64,000 nucleotides of DNA from Arachis hypogaea (Eukaryota; Streptophyta; Magnoliopsida; Fabales; Fabaceae). The position numbers and the translations under genes are program-made. The stretch is taken from contig NC_092044.1 of NCBI RefSeq assembly GCF_003086295.3, forward strand, positions 2,816,843 to 2,880,842, written 5' to 3'. Of this stretch, positions 32,048-44,111 are shown piece by piece. Under the pieces are notes generated by a model that made no database searches, had not been told where the DNA came from, and worked only from the letters and a program-made list of their open reading frames with translations. Every line of letters starts with the position of its first letter. Position 1 is the stretch's first letter.

Positions 32048-33204
32048 ATATATATAGCACTGCAGTTGATTGAAAAGTTTGAACCCGATTTAGTGGATCC
32101 ACATCCACTAGATTATTATTGTTACTCAGCTTGTGCCCTAGCAACAAGCCTACAATTATTGGGAGTCAAACATTATATTATTCAAAATCTTCTTGATTGG
32201 TTTCAGATTGTGGATGGGGACATACAAATCCAAATATGCAAGTGGAGTTTTTAGATTAATTATTTATTTATTTCTGCTTCTATAGCCATTGCATGTTTCT
32301 CTTTTCATTGAAAAATATAGGTAGATAATAAAAATACTAAATAATATAAATAATAAATATATTAGATATTTATTTTACTAGGTATATAAATAATTATTTT
32401 AATATTAAAATTTATATGAATAATTTAAAAATATAATATATTTTTATTTAATTAGTAATTATTCATGTTATTTAAAAAATTATTGATTAGTTAGCATAAT
32501 TCCTTTTTATTTTGTCATAATCAAATTAAAGTAGTGTGTATGTGTATGCCAAAAAAATAATCATAAAAAGGATTCTAATGTTTAAGATATTAATCTTCAT
32601 ATGTATACAGTTGAATTTTCGATTTTTTATTTAAAAAAGTTATTTATTTAACAACTTAAATTGAAATACAGAAATTTTTGTGTGTGAGTGTTGAGTGTCT
32701 TTTTTTTTCCCAAGTGGTATTTACTCCTTCAGATATATTCCCATTGTTTAATCTCAAATCAGTGGCTAGCTACTTAAAAAAACAAAAAAAAGAAGTAAAT
32801 GAATGTAATATTACTAAATTAATATATAAAAGAGAATAAATTAATAAAAAAATCTCATTTTAATTTAACAGTCTCCAATTTGTTTTTTGGATTTATTAAA
32901 AGATTAATTAGTATATCTAAAAAATGTGTTTAAACTTTAAATATATAATTTTTTTAATGAACCTAAAAAAATTAACTTAATGTATATTACAATTAAATCA
33001 TATACTAATTTGAATATGAGTGAATTACTATAAAAAAATATAATAAGTATATAGCCTGCTAACAAATAAATCCTTCTAAAAATTGTGTTTTGGAAGAAAA
33101 TACTACTTCTTAAGATTAAAACATCAATTATATTCATTTTTATTTCACTTGATATTTAAGAAAAGATATTAGAATGTTTTTTAGACATTCTATATTATTA
33201 TATT
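32048..33204. other. AT-rich intergenic DNA
   Basis: No supported gene. Short open frames only. Confidence 0.45.
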
Positions 33205-33365
33205 CAAATTAAAGTTGAATTTTGATGTCCTGTTAGTGTAAAGTATTTTATATAGTTGTGCAATTACATTTGTTATGTTAGATAACTATTCATGCAATTA
33301 ATGTAAAGATAGTTATTTTTCTTGATATGACATTATGTAATTAAATATACGTGTAAAACTATTTT
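33205..33365. mobile_element. Second copy of the AT-rich MITE-like family
   Basis: The left end, TTGAATTTTGATGTCCTGTT, is followed by GTGTAAAGTATTTTATA. The right end is a diverged inverted version (GTGTAAAACTATTTTATTGA). Ends are imperfect, so borders are approximate. Confidence 0.35.
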
Positions 33366-33429
33366 ATTGACATAATAAGAAAATAGAAATAGAATTAAAA
33401 AAATGATAAATATATATTAAAGTTGCCGT

Positions 33430-33545
33430 GTTAAAGTTTTTCCATGATACAAGAGTCGTCCTATTTATAGGAATATTACCAACTAATTTCATAAATATTT
33501 TATCTACCGATAATTACTAATTTAATTCTCAACTACTAACAACTC
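33430..33545. repeat. Repeat shared with 40285-40395 across the Copia insertion
   Basis: Runs such as TCATAAATATTTTAT and ACTACTAA.AACTCTAAT occur in the same order and orientation on both sides of the second Copia element. The sequence (CTATTTATAGGAATATT) resembles the end of a plant LTR, so an older element or duplicate may have been hit. Confidence 0.45.
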
Positions 33546-33970
33546 TAATAATATTTTAATATATCCCATAAGCTGGTGAATGAAAAATGTTAATAATTTT
33601 ATCTTTGATAAGTTTTGATGAGATGGTTGAGGAAGAGGCGGCACGTGTGGCGCGAGAGAAAAAGAAAGACAAAGAAAGAGAGAAGTGTGGCGTGGCCACA
33701 ACTCTGATCATGACAAAAAGGAGGAACAAAGTTTGTGCGACGCGATGACGCATAGAAGAAAAATGGAAAGAGGATAGTGGCAGCAAAGATGGGATTGCCG
33801 GCAAATGCTAGTGGTTTTTGGTCTGTTGAACTTGAAAAGATGAAACGAAAAAGATGGATTTATGGTTAAAGTGAGAAAACATAAAAAACAGATATAAAGA
33901 AAAAAAAAAGAACAACACAGAGAAAAAATAATTTTGTGAAAGAAAACATAGTAGTTTTACGAAAAAATAT
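33546..33970. other. Flank of the second Copia element
   Basis: Purine-rich on the plus strand, with one 82-codon minus frame (33556-33804) lacking any recognisable feature. Possibly part of the older repeat. Confidence 0.35.
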
Positions 33971-33975
33971 ATCCT
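33971..33975. repeat. Target-site duplication, left copy (ATCCT)
   Basis: Repeated exactly at 40198-40202 after the second LTR. Confidence 0.88.
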
Positions 33976-34590
33976 TGTTGTAAAATAAAAGATATATGAA
34001 ATAAAGATGTATAAATAGAAGACTCTAGTATTAAAATAATTAGCTCAATAATAATTTATATATATATAATAATATTATATGTTGTAATGTATATATATAT
34101 ACACAAAGATAGAAAGGAGTATTAAAAATAAAGAGAGAGAGAATTGCATTTGTTTATTGTTACTATCTCAATATAATAAAGATGGTTAATATTGCTATTA
34201 ATATTATATGTAAAGAGTAATAGAAAATAGAATTTAAAATACTTATAAAATAAAAGAAGAGAAATAATTGTAATAGTAATATAAGGAGAATGGTATTTGA
34301 TTGCAACATAAAAGGGAATCGATTTCTTATTATTTGGTTGTGAGTAGTAAGAGAAAAGAAAATAAGTGCTTTATAGTAAGAAAGAGAGAGAGGGAATATA
34401 TTAGTTTTATTATTGCTGTGTGTATGTTACGAGAGGATTCATCCTCTAATCCTCTATTTATACATATAAATATTCAACCATTCAACCTTTCATTAACTCT
34501 CAATTTGCCTTGAAAGACCATTTCTTTAGTATGGGAATAGTTAGCTGCCCAATCTCATAAATGGGCATTCAATTTGTTTTTATCACAACA
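33976..34590 (-). repeat. 3' LTR of the second Copia element
   Basis: Matches 39589-40197. It has an 8-bp tandem duplication (ATCCTCTA-like, near 34436-34455) that the other LTR lacks, and a shorter internal (TA)n. Confidence 0.93.
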
Positions 34591-34600
34591 CTCTCCCTTG
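34591..34600 (-). promoter_or_regulatory. Polypurine tract of the second Copia element
   Basis: On the element strand the bases before the 3' LTR read AAGGGAGAG, touching the LTR edge. Confidence 0.8.
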
Positions 34601-34813
34601 ATGACCATTTAGGATTATTACCTCGTTAAAACCTTACTAAAGAAAAACCCATTGGGAAAAAACCTTAGTGAAGGAAAAAGAGTACAATATTCTTTGTGAT
34701 AAGGACTGCCTCATTAAAAACCTTGTCAAGAAAAACCCAATGGGAAAAAAACCTGACCAAGGAAAAAAGAGTACAGTCTCCCCCTCTTGTCGACATCATT
34801 TAATGTCTCAAAA

Positions 34814-36835
34814 TCAACGCATCCCAATCTCATGTACCAATCTTTCAAAGGAGGATTTTGGGAGTGACTTTGTAAATAAATCTGCCAGATTGTCGCTTGA
34901 GCGGATCTGTTGGACATCAATCGTCCCTTGATTTTGAAGATCATGAGTGAAGAAGAATTTAGGAGAAATATGCTTTGTTCTATCACCTTTGATGTATCCA
35001 CCCTTAAGTTGAGCAATGCATGCTGTATTATCTTCAAACAGGACGGTTGGAGCTATCTTATGATCAATCAGTCCACATGATGACAGAATATATTGAATCA
35101 GACTCCTCAGCCAAAAACACTCGCGACTAGCTTCATGAATCGCCAGTATTTCAGCATGATTAGAGGATGTTGCAGCAATCGTCTGTTTCGTGGACCTCCA
35201 AGATATAGCTGTACCACCATATGTGAACAGGTATCCTGTTTGAGATCTCCCTTTATGTGGATCAGACAAGTATCCAGCATCTGCATAGTCAACTAGTTGT
35301 AACTTGGATCCATAGGGATAAAGCAATCCCATATCAACCGTCCCATGAAGATATCGAAAAATTTGTTTGATTCCACTCCAATGTCTTCTGGTTGGAGAGG
35401 AACTATATCTTGCTAGTAAATTCACAGCAAATAATATATCGGGTCGCGTATTATTAGCAAGATACATTAGTGCCCCAATAGCACTAAGATATGGTACTTC
35501 AGGACCAAGGATATCCTCATTTTCTTCTTTAGGACGGAATTGATCCTTTTTCACATCCAAAGATCTTACGATCATTGGGGTACTTAATGGATGTGACTTA
35601 TCCATATAAAATCTCTTCAAGATCTTTTCTGTGTATGTTGTTTGATGAATAAAGATCCCGTCTTTTATATGCTCGATCTGCAGGCCGAGACAAAATTTAG
35701 TCTTTCCAAGATCTTTCATCTCAAACTCTTCTTTTAGAGTTTTTATAATTGTTGGAATCTCTTCAGGAGTCCCAATGATATTTAAATCATCAACATACAC
35801 AGCAATTATAATAAACTCAGCTGTAGTTTTCTTTATAAAAACACATTGGCAAATATCATCATTCTTAAATCTATTTTTGGCCAGATACTCAGTAAGACGA
35901 TTATACCACATTCGTCCAGATTGCTTTAGACCATATAAAGATCTTTGCAATTTAACTGAGTATAACCCTTGCGAATATTCATTGGATGGTTTAGATATCT
36001 TTAATCCTTCAGGGACTTTCATATAGATATCCCGATCTAATGAGCCGTATAAATAGGCTGATACCACATCCATTAAATGCATATGCAGTTTATGATATGC
36101 AGATAAGCTGACCAAATAACGCAAAGTTATCGCATCCACTACAGGGGAATACGTTTCTTCATAATCTATACCGGGCCTTTGTGAAAAACCTTGTGCCACA
36201 AGTCGGGCTTTGTAGCGCACGACTTCATTTTTCTCATTTCGTTTTCTTACAAATACCCATTTATATCCAACAGGTTTTACATCTGCAGGTGTACGGACTA
36301 CAGGTCCAAAGACTTCATGTTTTGCGAGTGAGTTTAATTCAGCCTTCATGGCTGCTTCCCATTTTGGCCAATCATTTCTTTGTCGACATTCTTCAACTGA
36401 TCTTGGCTCAAGATCCTTATTTTCATGCATGATATTCAATGCCACATTATATGCAAATATTTCATTGACAATTGTCTTATTTCGGTCCCATTTCTCTCCT
36501 GTAAAGACATAATTTATCGAGATCTCGTCATTTTCACAATTTTCAGGTTCCTGAACGTCTTCTGGCGTTAATATTATATCAGAATTTTGGACAAATGCAG
36601 GCGTCTCTACTATGTCTTTTTCAACAAGAATATTATTTACCTCTTTTCTCTTTCGAGGATTTTTGTCTTTGGAACCGACAGGCTTGCCACGTTTCTGGCG
36701 TGAATTTGCTTCAGTGGCTACTTGTCCTACTAGGACATCAATTCGAATGGGGGCATTTTTCGCTGGTATATAAGATTTGGTAATCCTCTTTGTATTGGAA
36801 AATGCATCAGGCAATTCATTTGCTACTCTTTGCAA
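34814..36835 (-). pseudogene. Copia pol fragment: reverse transcriptase and RNase H
   Basis: A 673-codon frame with Copia RT blocks: WVFVRKRNE, LVAQGFSQRPGIDYEETYSPV, the catalytic YVDDLNIIGT, the connection region RSLYGLKQSGRMWYNRL, then RNase H-like LVDYADAGY, FEDNTACI, DRTKHISPKFFF, FTKSLP. Upstream it is separated from the integrase part by stops at 36846-36848 and 37076-37078, both of which look like CAA-to-TAA changes. The Met at 36833-36835 is therefore not a genuine start. Confidence 0.88.
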
Positions 36836-36847
36836 ATGTATAATCTT

Positions 36848-38296
36848 TTAAACTTCCAGTTCACATTGCCCTGATCGAGGATCTAAATGCATCAACGATG
36901 ATGCATTCCAGTTATGTTCCTTTTCAGGAAGCTTATTCTCTCCCCCTAATGTTGGAAATTTTGATTCATCAAAATGACAATCCGTAAACCGGGCTTTAAA
37001 TACATCTCCAGTTTGTATCTCAAGATACCTCACTATAGAGGGAGAATCATATCCAACATATATTCTCAATTTTCTTTAGGGTCCCATTTTGGTGCGATTA
37101 GGTGGTGCAATGCGAACATATATCGCACACCCAAATATTCTTAAATGGGAAACATTTGGCTGCTGGCCAAAAGCTAATTGCATAAGAGAGAACTGATGAT
37201 AATTCGTTGGCCTCAAACGAATAAGTGCTGCGGCATGTAAAACAGCATGCCCCCAAACCGAGGTTGGGAGATTTGTTCTCATAAGTAAGGGTCTAGCAAT
37301 TAATTGGAGTCGTTTAATAAGTGACTCTGCTAACCCATTTTGTGTGTGAACATAAGCTACTGGATGTTCAACACTTATTCCATTAGCCATACAATAAGCA
37401 TCAAAAGCTTGGGAAGTAAATTCACCAGCATTATCAAGACGAATTGCTTTGATTGGATTTTCTGGAAATTGTGCTTTTAATCGAATAATTTGAGCCAGTA
37501 ATCTCGCAAACGCCAGGTTGCGAGAAGATAATAAGCACACATGTGACCATCTCGAAGATGCGTCTATCAGGACCATAAAATATCTAAAAGATCCACATGG
37601 TGGATGAATAGGTCCACATATATCACCTTGAATCCTTTCTAGGAATTCAGGGGACTCAAATCCAATCTTTACCGGTGATGGCTTTAAAATTAACTTTCCC
37701 TGAGAACATGCAGCACAACAAAATTCACCAGTTTTAAGAATCTTCTGGTTCTTTAGTGAATGTCTATGAGAGTTTTCAATAATTCTCCTCATCATGGTTG
37801 TTCCCGGATGACCCAATCGGTCGTGCCAAGTTATGAATTCATTTGAGCTAGTAAACTTCTGGTTTACAGTGGCATGTGATTCAATTGCACTAATCTTGGT
37901 ATAATACAACCCAGATGAAAGTGAGGGTAATTTTTCTAATATAACTTTCTTATTTGAATCATGAGTTGTGATACATAAATACTCATGATCTTCCTCATTC
38001 ATTGTCTCAACATGATATCCATTTCGGCGAATATCTTTGAAACTCAACAAGTTCCTCAGAGACTTGGTAGATAATAGTGCATTATTTATTATAAATTTTG
38101 TTCCTCCAGGAAACAAAATTATAGCTCTTCCGGAGCCTTCAATCACATTGCCTGAGCCAATAATAGTATTAACATATTCCTCTTTTGGCACAAGATGGGT
38201 AAAATATATATCACTTTTGAGAATAGTGTGCGAACTTGCACTATCTGCAAGGCATACATCTTCATTACATATCCTTGCCATTTTCTTCAAAAACAA
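36848..38296 (-). pseudogene. Copia pol fragment: protease and integrase
   Basis: Frame 37076-38296 carries an aspartic-protease-like CLADSASSHTIL near residue 15, a pre-integrase zinc region (HDRLGHPG, CAACSQGK) and the integrase core: GDICGPI with the first Asp, IRLDNAGEFTSQ with the second Asp, QNGLAESLIK with the Glu. A TAA at 37076-37078 then interrupts it, and 36848-37069 continues the same reading (YVGYDSPSIVRYLE) to a further stop. The whole is a broken polyprotein. Confidence 0.88.
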
Positions 38297-38578
38297 ATAA
38301 TAATAAAATAAGTAGTATGCACAGTTAAATTGAATACTTGATCAGAATTATTTTTCTAAGAAACACTATACATAAAATAATGTCATACACTAAAATTTTA
38401 TTTTAAAACATAACACATTTAATGATTTTAAAATTCATAAACATTAATATTTCATTATTTATGTACATCACATTTGAAACTTAAACACATAGAAAATAAA
38501 ACTTAACAATAAGTTCTTTACATTATTTATTTACATAGATACTTCACAATCCCACATATTAAACTATTCCATCATTGA

Positions 38579-39527
38579 TCAAATGACCAATATTTCCTTC
38601 AGGATCCTCAAAGAAATCAGATACATCATAATGAGTGGTGGAGTTCTCAGCCTCATTTGAAACAAAAATTTGTTTCCTTTCCTTTGTCGTTCTTTTTCAA
38701 AGATGCCTGGTAAAGATCGACTAGGTGCCTTGGGGTACGACAGGTACGAGACCAATGGCCCTTTCCACCACAACGGAAATATTTCTCCTCGGTTGATTTA
38801 TTCTGCCTGATATTCCTTTCTTTATCCCACTTCTGGTAAGATCCTCTCTTTTGAACATAATTCTTTTTCCTTCCATAATTTTTCTTGTTATTAAAAGCTT
38901 GCCATTTACCTCTTCTGGGGTAATGATTTGCCGTATTTACTTCAGGAAATGGGGCGGCATCAGCTGGGCGCACTTCATGATTTTTCAATAACAACTCATT
39001 GTTGCATTCGGCAACAAGAAGGCAAGAAATTAACTCAGAATATTTTTTAAACCCTTTCTCTCGATACTGCTGCTGCAGGAGCACATTCGAGGCATGGAAG
39101 GTTGAGAAAGTTTTCTGTCATGATCAGTTATTTTTTCCCCACACAATTTCATTCGTGAGGTGATTCGAAACATTGCAGAATTATATTCATTTATAGATTT
39201 AAAATCTTGTAAACGCAAATGCGTCCATTCATATCGGGTCTGAGGAAGTATCACCGTTTTCTGATGATTATACCTTTCTTCAAGGTCTTTCCAAAGATCT
39301 GTAGGATCTTTTAATGTAAGATATTCATTTTTCAATCCTTCGTCAAGATGACGACGGAGAAAAATCATGACTTTAGCTTTATCCTTCTGGGATGCATTAT
39401 TTTCAGCCTTAATGGTATCTCCAAGATCCATTGAATCAAGATGGATTTCAGCATCTAATATCCATGATAAATAATTGTTTCCAGATATTTCAAGAGCATT
39501 GAATTCAAGATGAGAGAGTTTCGACAT
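38579..39527 (-). pseudogene. Copia gag, frame-shifted
   Basis: The first part, 39030-39527 (SGNNYLSWILDAEIHL, then LKDPTDLWKDLEERYNHQ), is a retrotransposon gag start 62 bp inside the 5' LTR. The frame is lost near 39084 and continues in another register, 38653-39084, containing a zinc knuckle, YFRCGGKGHWSRTC. Its first Cys appears to be replaced, so zinc binding would be impaired. The connection to the protease frame at 38296 also crosses stops. Confidence 0.85.
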
Positions 39528-39565
39528 AATGAAAAATTTGTTACCTGAGTCTTCGTAAAGATTTG

Positions 39566-39588
39566 ATTAGAGTCTCGTGCTGATAACG
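39566..39588 (-). promoter_or_regulatory. Putative primer-binding site of the second Copia element
   Basis: Directly inside the 5' LTR the element strand reads CGTTATCAGCACGAGACTC. Position fits a primer-binding site. The matching tRNA was not determined. Confidence 0.55.
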
Positions 39589-40197
39589 TGTTGTAAAATA
39601 AAAGATATATGAAATAAAGATGTATAAATAGAAGACTCTAGTATTAAAATAATTAGCTCAATAATAATTTATATATATATATATATAATAATATTATATG
39701 TTGCAATGTATATATATATACAAAGATAGAAAGGAGTATTAAAAATAAAGAGAGAGAGAATTGCATTTGTTTATTATTACTATCTCAATATATTAAAGAT
39801 GGTTAATATTGCTATTAATATTATATGTAAAGAGTAATAGAAAATAGAATTTAAAATACTTATAAAATAAAAGAAGAGAAAGAATTGTAATAATAATATA
39901 AGGAGAAGGGTATTTGATTGCAACATAAAAGGGAATCGATTTCTTATTATTTGGTTGTGTGTAGTAAGAGAAAAGAAAATAAGTGCTTTATAGTAAAAAA
40001 GAGAGAGAGAATATATTAGTTTTATTATTGCTGTGTGTATGTTACGAGAGGATTCATCCTCTATTTATACATATAAATATTCAACCATTCAACCTTTCAT
40101 TAACTCTCTATTTGCCTTGAAAGACCATTCCTTCGGTACGAGAATAGTTAGCCGCCCAATCTTATAAATGGACATTCAATTTATTTTTATCACAACA
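39589..40197 (-). repeat. 5' LTR of the second Copia element
   Basis: Partner of 33976-34590, with a longer internal (TA)n stretch near 39670. Confidence 0.93.
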
Positions 40198-40202
40198 ATC
40201 CT
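40198..40202. repeat. Target-site duplication, right copy (ATCCT)
   Basis: Exact repeat of 33971-33975. Confidence 0.88.
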
Positions 40203-43145
40203 ATCCTAAATACCGTGATTCTGATCTCATAAAAAAATAAAAATAAAAAATAAAAAATATATATTAAAATTATATTATACATAATACAAAAATCATACTA
40301 TTTATAGAAATATTTTAAATTAATTTCATAAATATTTTATGTATTAATTACTGATCATTACTAACTTAATTTTTAACTACTAATAACTCTAATCATATTT
40401 TAACGTGATAGTGCATCAATTAAATTCATCACAATTATTATACATTGATGAAGTGCTAAAATTAAAGTAAATTATCCTAGTATTGGAGCACGTTCGTTCC
40501 TTTCATGTGAGTTGTGAGTTGTGACCACTAATGAATCCAATCCTTTTGATTTATTTTTGTGGTATATATTCTTTATCAATCATTCAAAAGAGATAGATTT
40601 GCAGCTTCTAAGCTTAGCGGATATTTTCTTGCCATCTTCATTCGTAAATGTTTTGTGTGTTAAGCTGTTAAGAAGAAATTTTTCGTGGGAAAAAAAACTT
40701 TTGAAGTCTGTAACGTACTCATCAAATATATTGAGAAAATTAAAATATTTTATTTTTATTTATTTAACTAATATTCTAATTCAATTATGTTATTATTATG
40801 ATGTGAAAACACTCTACTGACCTGGGAAAAATAAAAAAATTATTAAATAAGTGCTGAAATATTGAAAAAAAATAGGTTTTTTTTTTCTTCTTTTTGTGGG
40901 GGTCATGAATTAAATTTGGTAGCTGTAATATTGATAGGTGCGTCTATAATTAGAAGTCCACTTTGTATGTACAATTGACCTTCCCTTTACAATGTTCACA
41001 TTTAATAGTGTTACCAATCTTTAATTACAAAATAGAATATGAATAAAAGAACAACTATATGGTTAGCCAACTTCGGAAAAGGCATCAATCACAGAGAAAA
41101 TAATAATAAAAAAATGCCTCATGGTTCACGACACAAGATTGTTTATTGTCTATGTTTATAATCATAGGCCAATTTCAAAGGTTTATTTTTTTGCTATGCA
41201 AATCCCTTACACCGCTTTCACATTATGTTCACACTTCACACTGCCTATTTAATTATTTTGTTGATTTACAAAACATAAAATTTATTTTATACAACTAATA
41301 ATTTAAATGAGGAAAGAGTAGAGAGATTCACACCAGTAAATATCTTAGTTTAATTTCAATGTGTAATGAGATTTACGTCTAGTTTTCATCACAAAATAAC
41401 AAAATTTTATTGTATCAAATTTAAAATTATAATTACCAATGTCAAAATCAATATAAAGACAAATTGAACTAAACCGGTTCTACCCTAAAACAAACGAAGT
41501 AATAATTTCGTGATTCACAAACTAATATCAAGACCAAATCAAATTAGTAGACCAAACAAAATTAAAGACAAATTAAATCTGAAACTAAGTTATCTTTTCT
41601 TCTTAGTTAATGACTTTTTATTGATAAATTTTTTCTAATAATTTCTCAATAAATTATACGTTTTTTTCAAAATTAAATATCAAATACAAACTAAAATGTT
41701 CAATAGTGCAGTGTTTAATTTCTGAATGTTCTCCTTAATGCCCATCAAACTTTGTGCTTCTTCTTATAGCAAAAACGATTATTTTGCTAACCTTTGCAGC
41801 TGATCAATTCCACATGACTCCCCTTAGCAAGTTAACGGTGTATTTGTACAATGTATATAATAAACTATTTATTTAGTTTAATATGAGTTTAAAATAAACA
41901 GTCATAATAAAATACTACTAATTTCTCAAATACAATACACCTATACTATTCAGAATAACCATTCGAGTACCAGAAATAATAAAAACTTGACATTCTACCA
42001 AATCAAACATCTCTATATCCCCATTATACACATTGTATAGATACTCTATCCCCCAATACTTCCTCATTCCACATTTAAGACATGATTATTTTCTTCCTAT
42101 AAGCGGCAACTTTCCTTTTCTTATTTTCTTCGTGTTTCCTTGTATATCCAAATATAATCAAATTATTGCATTACTAATTCATTATTAGCTCATAATTGTT
42201 ATGATTGGCTTTTTTTTTTTTCTATTCTTAGCAGCAATAATCTTTTTACTCTTGATGATGAATTCTTTTCAAATTTAACCAATTCAGCATTAATATTAAG
42301 ACCAATCCTAAAATTTTATAGCACAAACAATCAATCCATACATTAGAATAAATTCTTAATCAAGTAATCAAATATTTATCATCACAATAAATAATAATTT
42401 TTTTAATTCAACAAAATAAATTAAACTATATATATTATATATAAATATAAATACACAAATATATCAATATGTTAATTTTAATATGCAAATAGTATTTTTG
42501 ATATTTGTTAGGTGGACTTTTTAAATAGAAAACATAATTTTCTATATAGCATATATACTGCTATACATGGGGTATGTCTAAAACGAGCACAACAATTATA
42601 TGCTTATTGGATGCGCCGCATTTATATAGACTATTAGATTTGATTAGATAAAAATCAAAGGCTAATATGAAAGAAGAGCATTGATGGACTCTAATAAATA
42701 CAGAATATCCTAGTACATAAATAAATGCTTTAGATAACAATACTTTAATACACAATATTTTAATTAATAACACAATCTTTTATTCTTAAATAATTAAATA
42801 TAAAATATATAAATAAAAAAATGAATATTTTTTATTCAATAAGATTAATTATTATGCAAAATTTTTTTATAATATTAAAATTATATTAAATAAAATTTAA
42901 AAGTGTAACATAAATATATAAAATAATTAAAATTTTATTTTATAACATGCATCAATGCGTGCACATGTGTATTGTGTGGAGATTATATATATATTCGAAG
43001 AGAGCTTAAGCATGATAACCACAGCTATCCTAGTATCGAAATTCAGTGTGTGGTTAAACTAAAGAGATTCATCTTCGTTTTGATATAAGAAAGTTCTAAA
43101 ATTTCGAATGAGTTCTTTTACAAAAATGAGTTATTGCTATTTCCT
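40203..43145. other. AT-rich intergenic DNA
   Basis: About 2.9 kb. 40285-40395 matches 33430-33545 on the other side of the Copia element. The remainder has short frames (e.g. 40521-40820 plus, 99 codons, Leu/Ile/Lys-rich, no domain) and no feature I can support. Confidence 0.45.
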
Positions 43146-43310
43146 AAAGAATTTAATTTGATGTATTATATGTTAAAATAATTTTACACATATATCTAAT
43201 TAAATAATATTATATAATAAAAGTTTTTTAAAAAATAAATATAGATAAACTATTATATAACTATTTTATATGATTAATATATTAAAATTAAATTCTTTTA
43301 TAAAATATAT
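43146..43310. mobile_element. Third copy of the AT-rich MITE-like family
   Basis: The left end, AAAGAATTTAATTTGATGTA, recurs in inverted form at the right end (TTAAAATTAAATTCTTTTAT, about 43282-43301). The interior contains ATTTTACACATATATCTAATTA, like the other copies. Confidence 0.45.
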
Positions 43311-43531
43311 AAAACAAAATATAAAAATCATTAATACTTACAAAATATAATTTTTTTGGATATATTATTTTATTTCGGTCACTAACTATTCAACTTTTGA
43401 ATGATGTGGGCGGTGAAAAAATTGATCCCCAAAAGAACGATTTCCTTTTTAACTTAACAAAGTTATAAAAATAAAATTTCAACTTGACTCTCTTCTATTT
43501 TCTTCGGCACCAGTGTATTGTGTAAGTATCG

Positions 43532-43820
43532 ATTAGGGTTGAAAGTGAGCCGAGTTGAGCCGACTCATTAACAATCGAGCCTATTTCTTAAGTTTAAAAT
43601 CGGCTCACCGAAAGCTCACGAGCTGGCTCAAATAAGAGAAACATAAATAAATAATCTATAATTCTATATCAGTAAATTATAACTTATATCTTTTTAAAAA
43701 TATTTAAAAAGATCAATTTTATATATTGTTTATGTATTAATAAATTATAAATTTTTTATTTATGTTTTATATTAAAATTATATATAAAAAATAAATATAA
43801 ATATTAAATAATTAAGATTG

Positions 43821-43871
<51 letters not shown>

Positions 43872-44010
43872 GAACTAAGTTTATCTAAGCTCAAACTCGA
43901 CTCATTTAATTTATAAGCTCAATTTCAGGCTCAAACTTAGCTCACAAGCTCACGAGCTTAGTTTATCGAGCTATTAACAAATCGAATTTGAGCTGGTTCA
44001 TGAGTTGGCT
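43532..44010. repeat. GAGCTC-rich dispersed repeat containing (TA)n
   Basis: Both ends are rich in GAGCC/GAGCT words in opposite orientations (GAGCCGAGTTGAGCCGACTC near 43549; AAGCTCACGAGCTTAG near 43946). This style resembles short hAT-like plant repeats. A (TA)n tract fills 43826-43867. Terminal inverted repeats could not be fixed, so borders are approximate. It lies about 100 bp upstream of the PPR gene. Confidence 0.35.
43826..43867. repeat. (TA)n microsatellite
   Basis: Uninterrupted TA repeat of about 21 units. Confidence 0.95.
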
Positions 44011-44111
44011 TGACAGTGAATCAATTATCAAAAATCAAGAATCAAGATGGAATCCCAAGACGGTTATTATAGAGATTCACTAGAAACTTATAACAGAGTC
44101 TATTTGGTGGT

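Larger units (their letters stand above)
33976..40197 (-). mobile_element. Second Ty1/Copia LTR retrotransposon, 6,222 bp, broken
   Basis: Direct repeats of 615 bp (33976-34590) and 609 bp (39589-40197) begin TGTTGTAAAATAAAAG and end CACAACA, with a 5-bp target duplication. Minus-strand order is 5' LTR, gag (39527 downward), protease, integrase, RT, RNase H, polypurine tract, 3' LTR: Copia order, no extra ORF. The LTRs differ at about 20 bases plus several indels, so the insertion is clearly older than the Sirevirus-like one. The coding region has a frame shift in gag and at least two in-frame stops in pol; it is not autonomous. The lineage within Copia was not assigned. Confidence 0.95.

Noticed and set aside
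32041..32254. 70-codon plus frame near the first SINE
   Set aside because: It begins at the SINE border, has no homology I recognise and the composition is compatible with chance.
40521..40820. 99-codon plus frame as a gene
   Set aside because: AT-driven Leu/Ile/Lys composition, no domain, no conserved neighbour or splice context.
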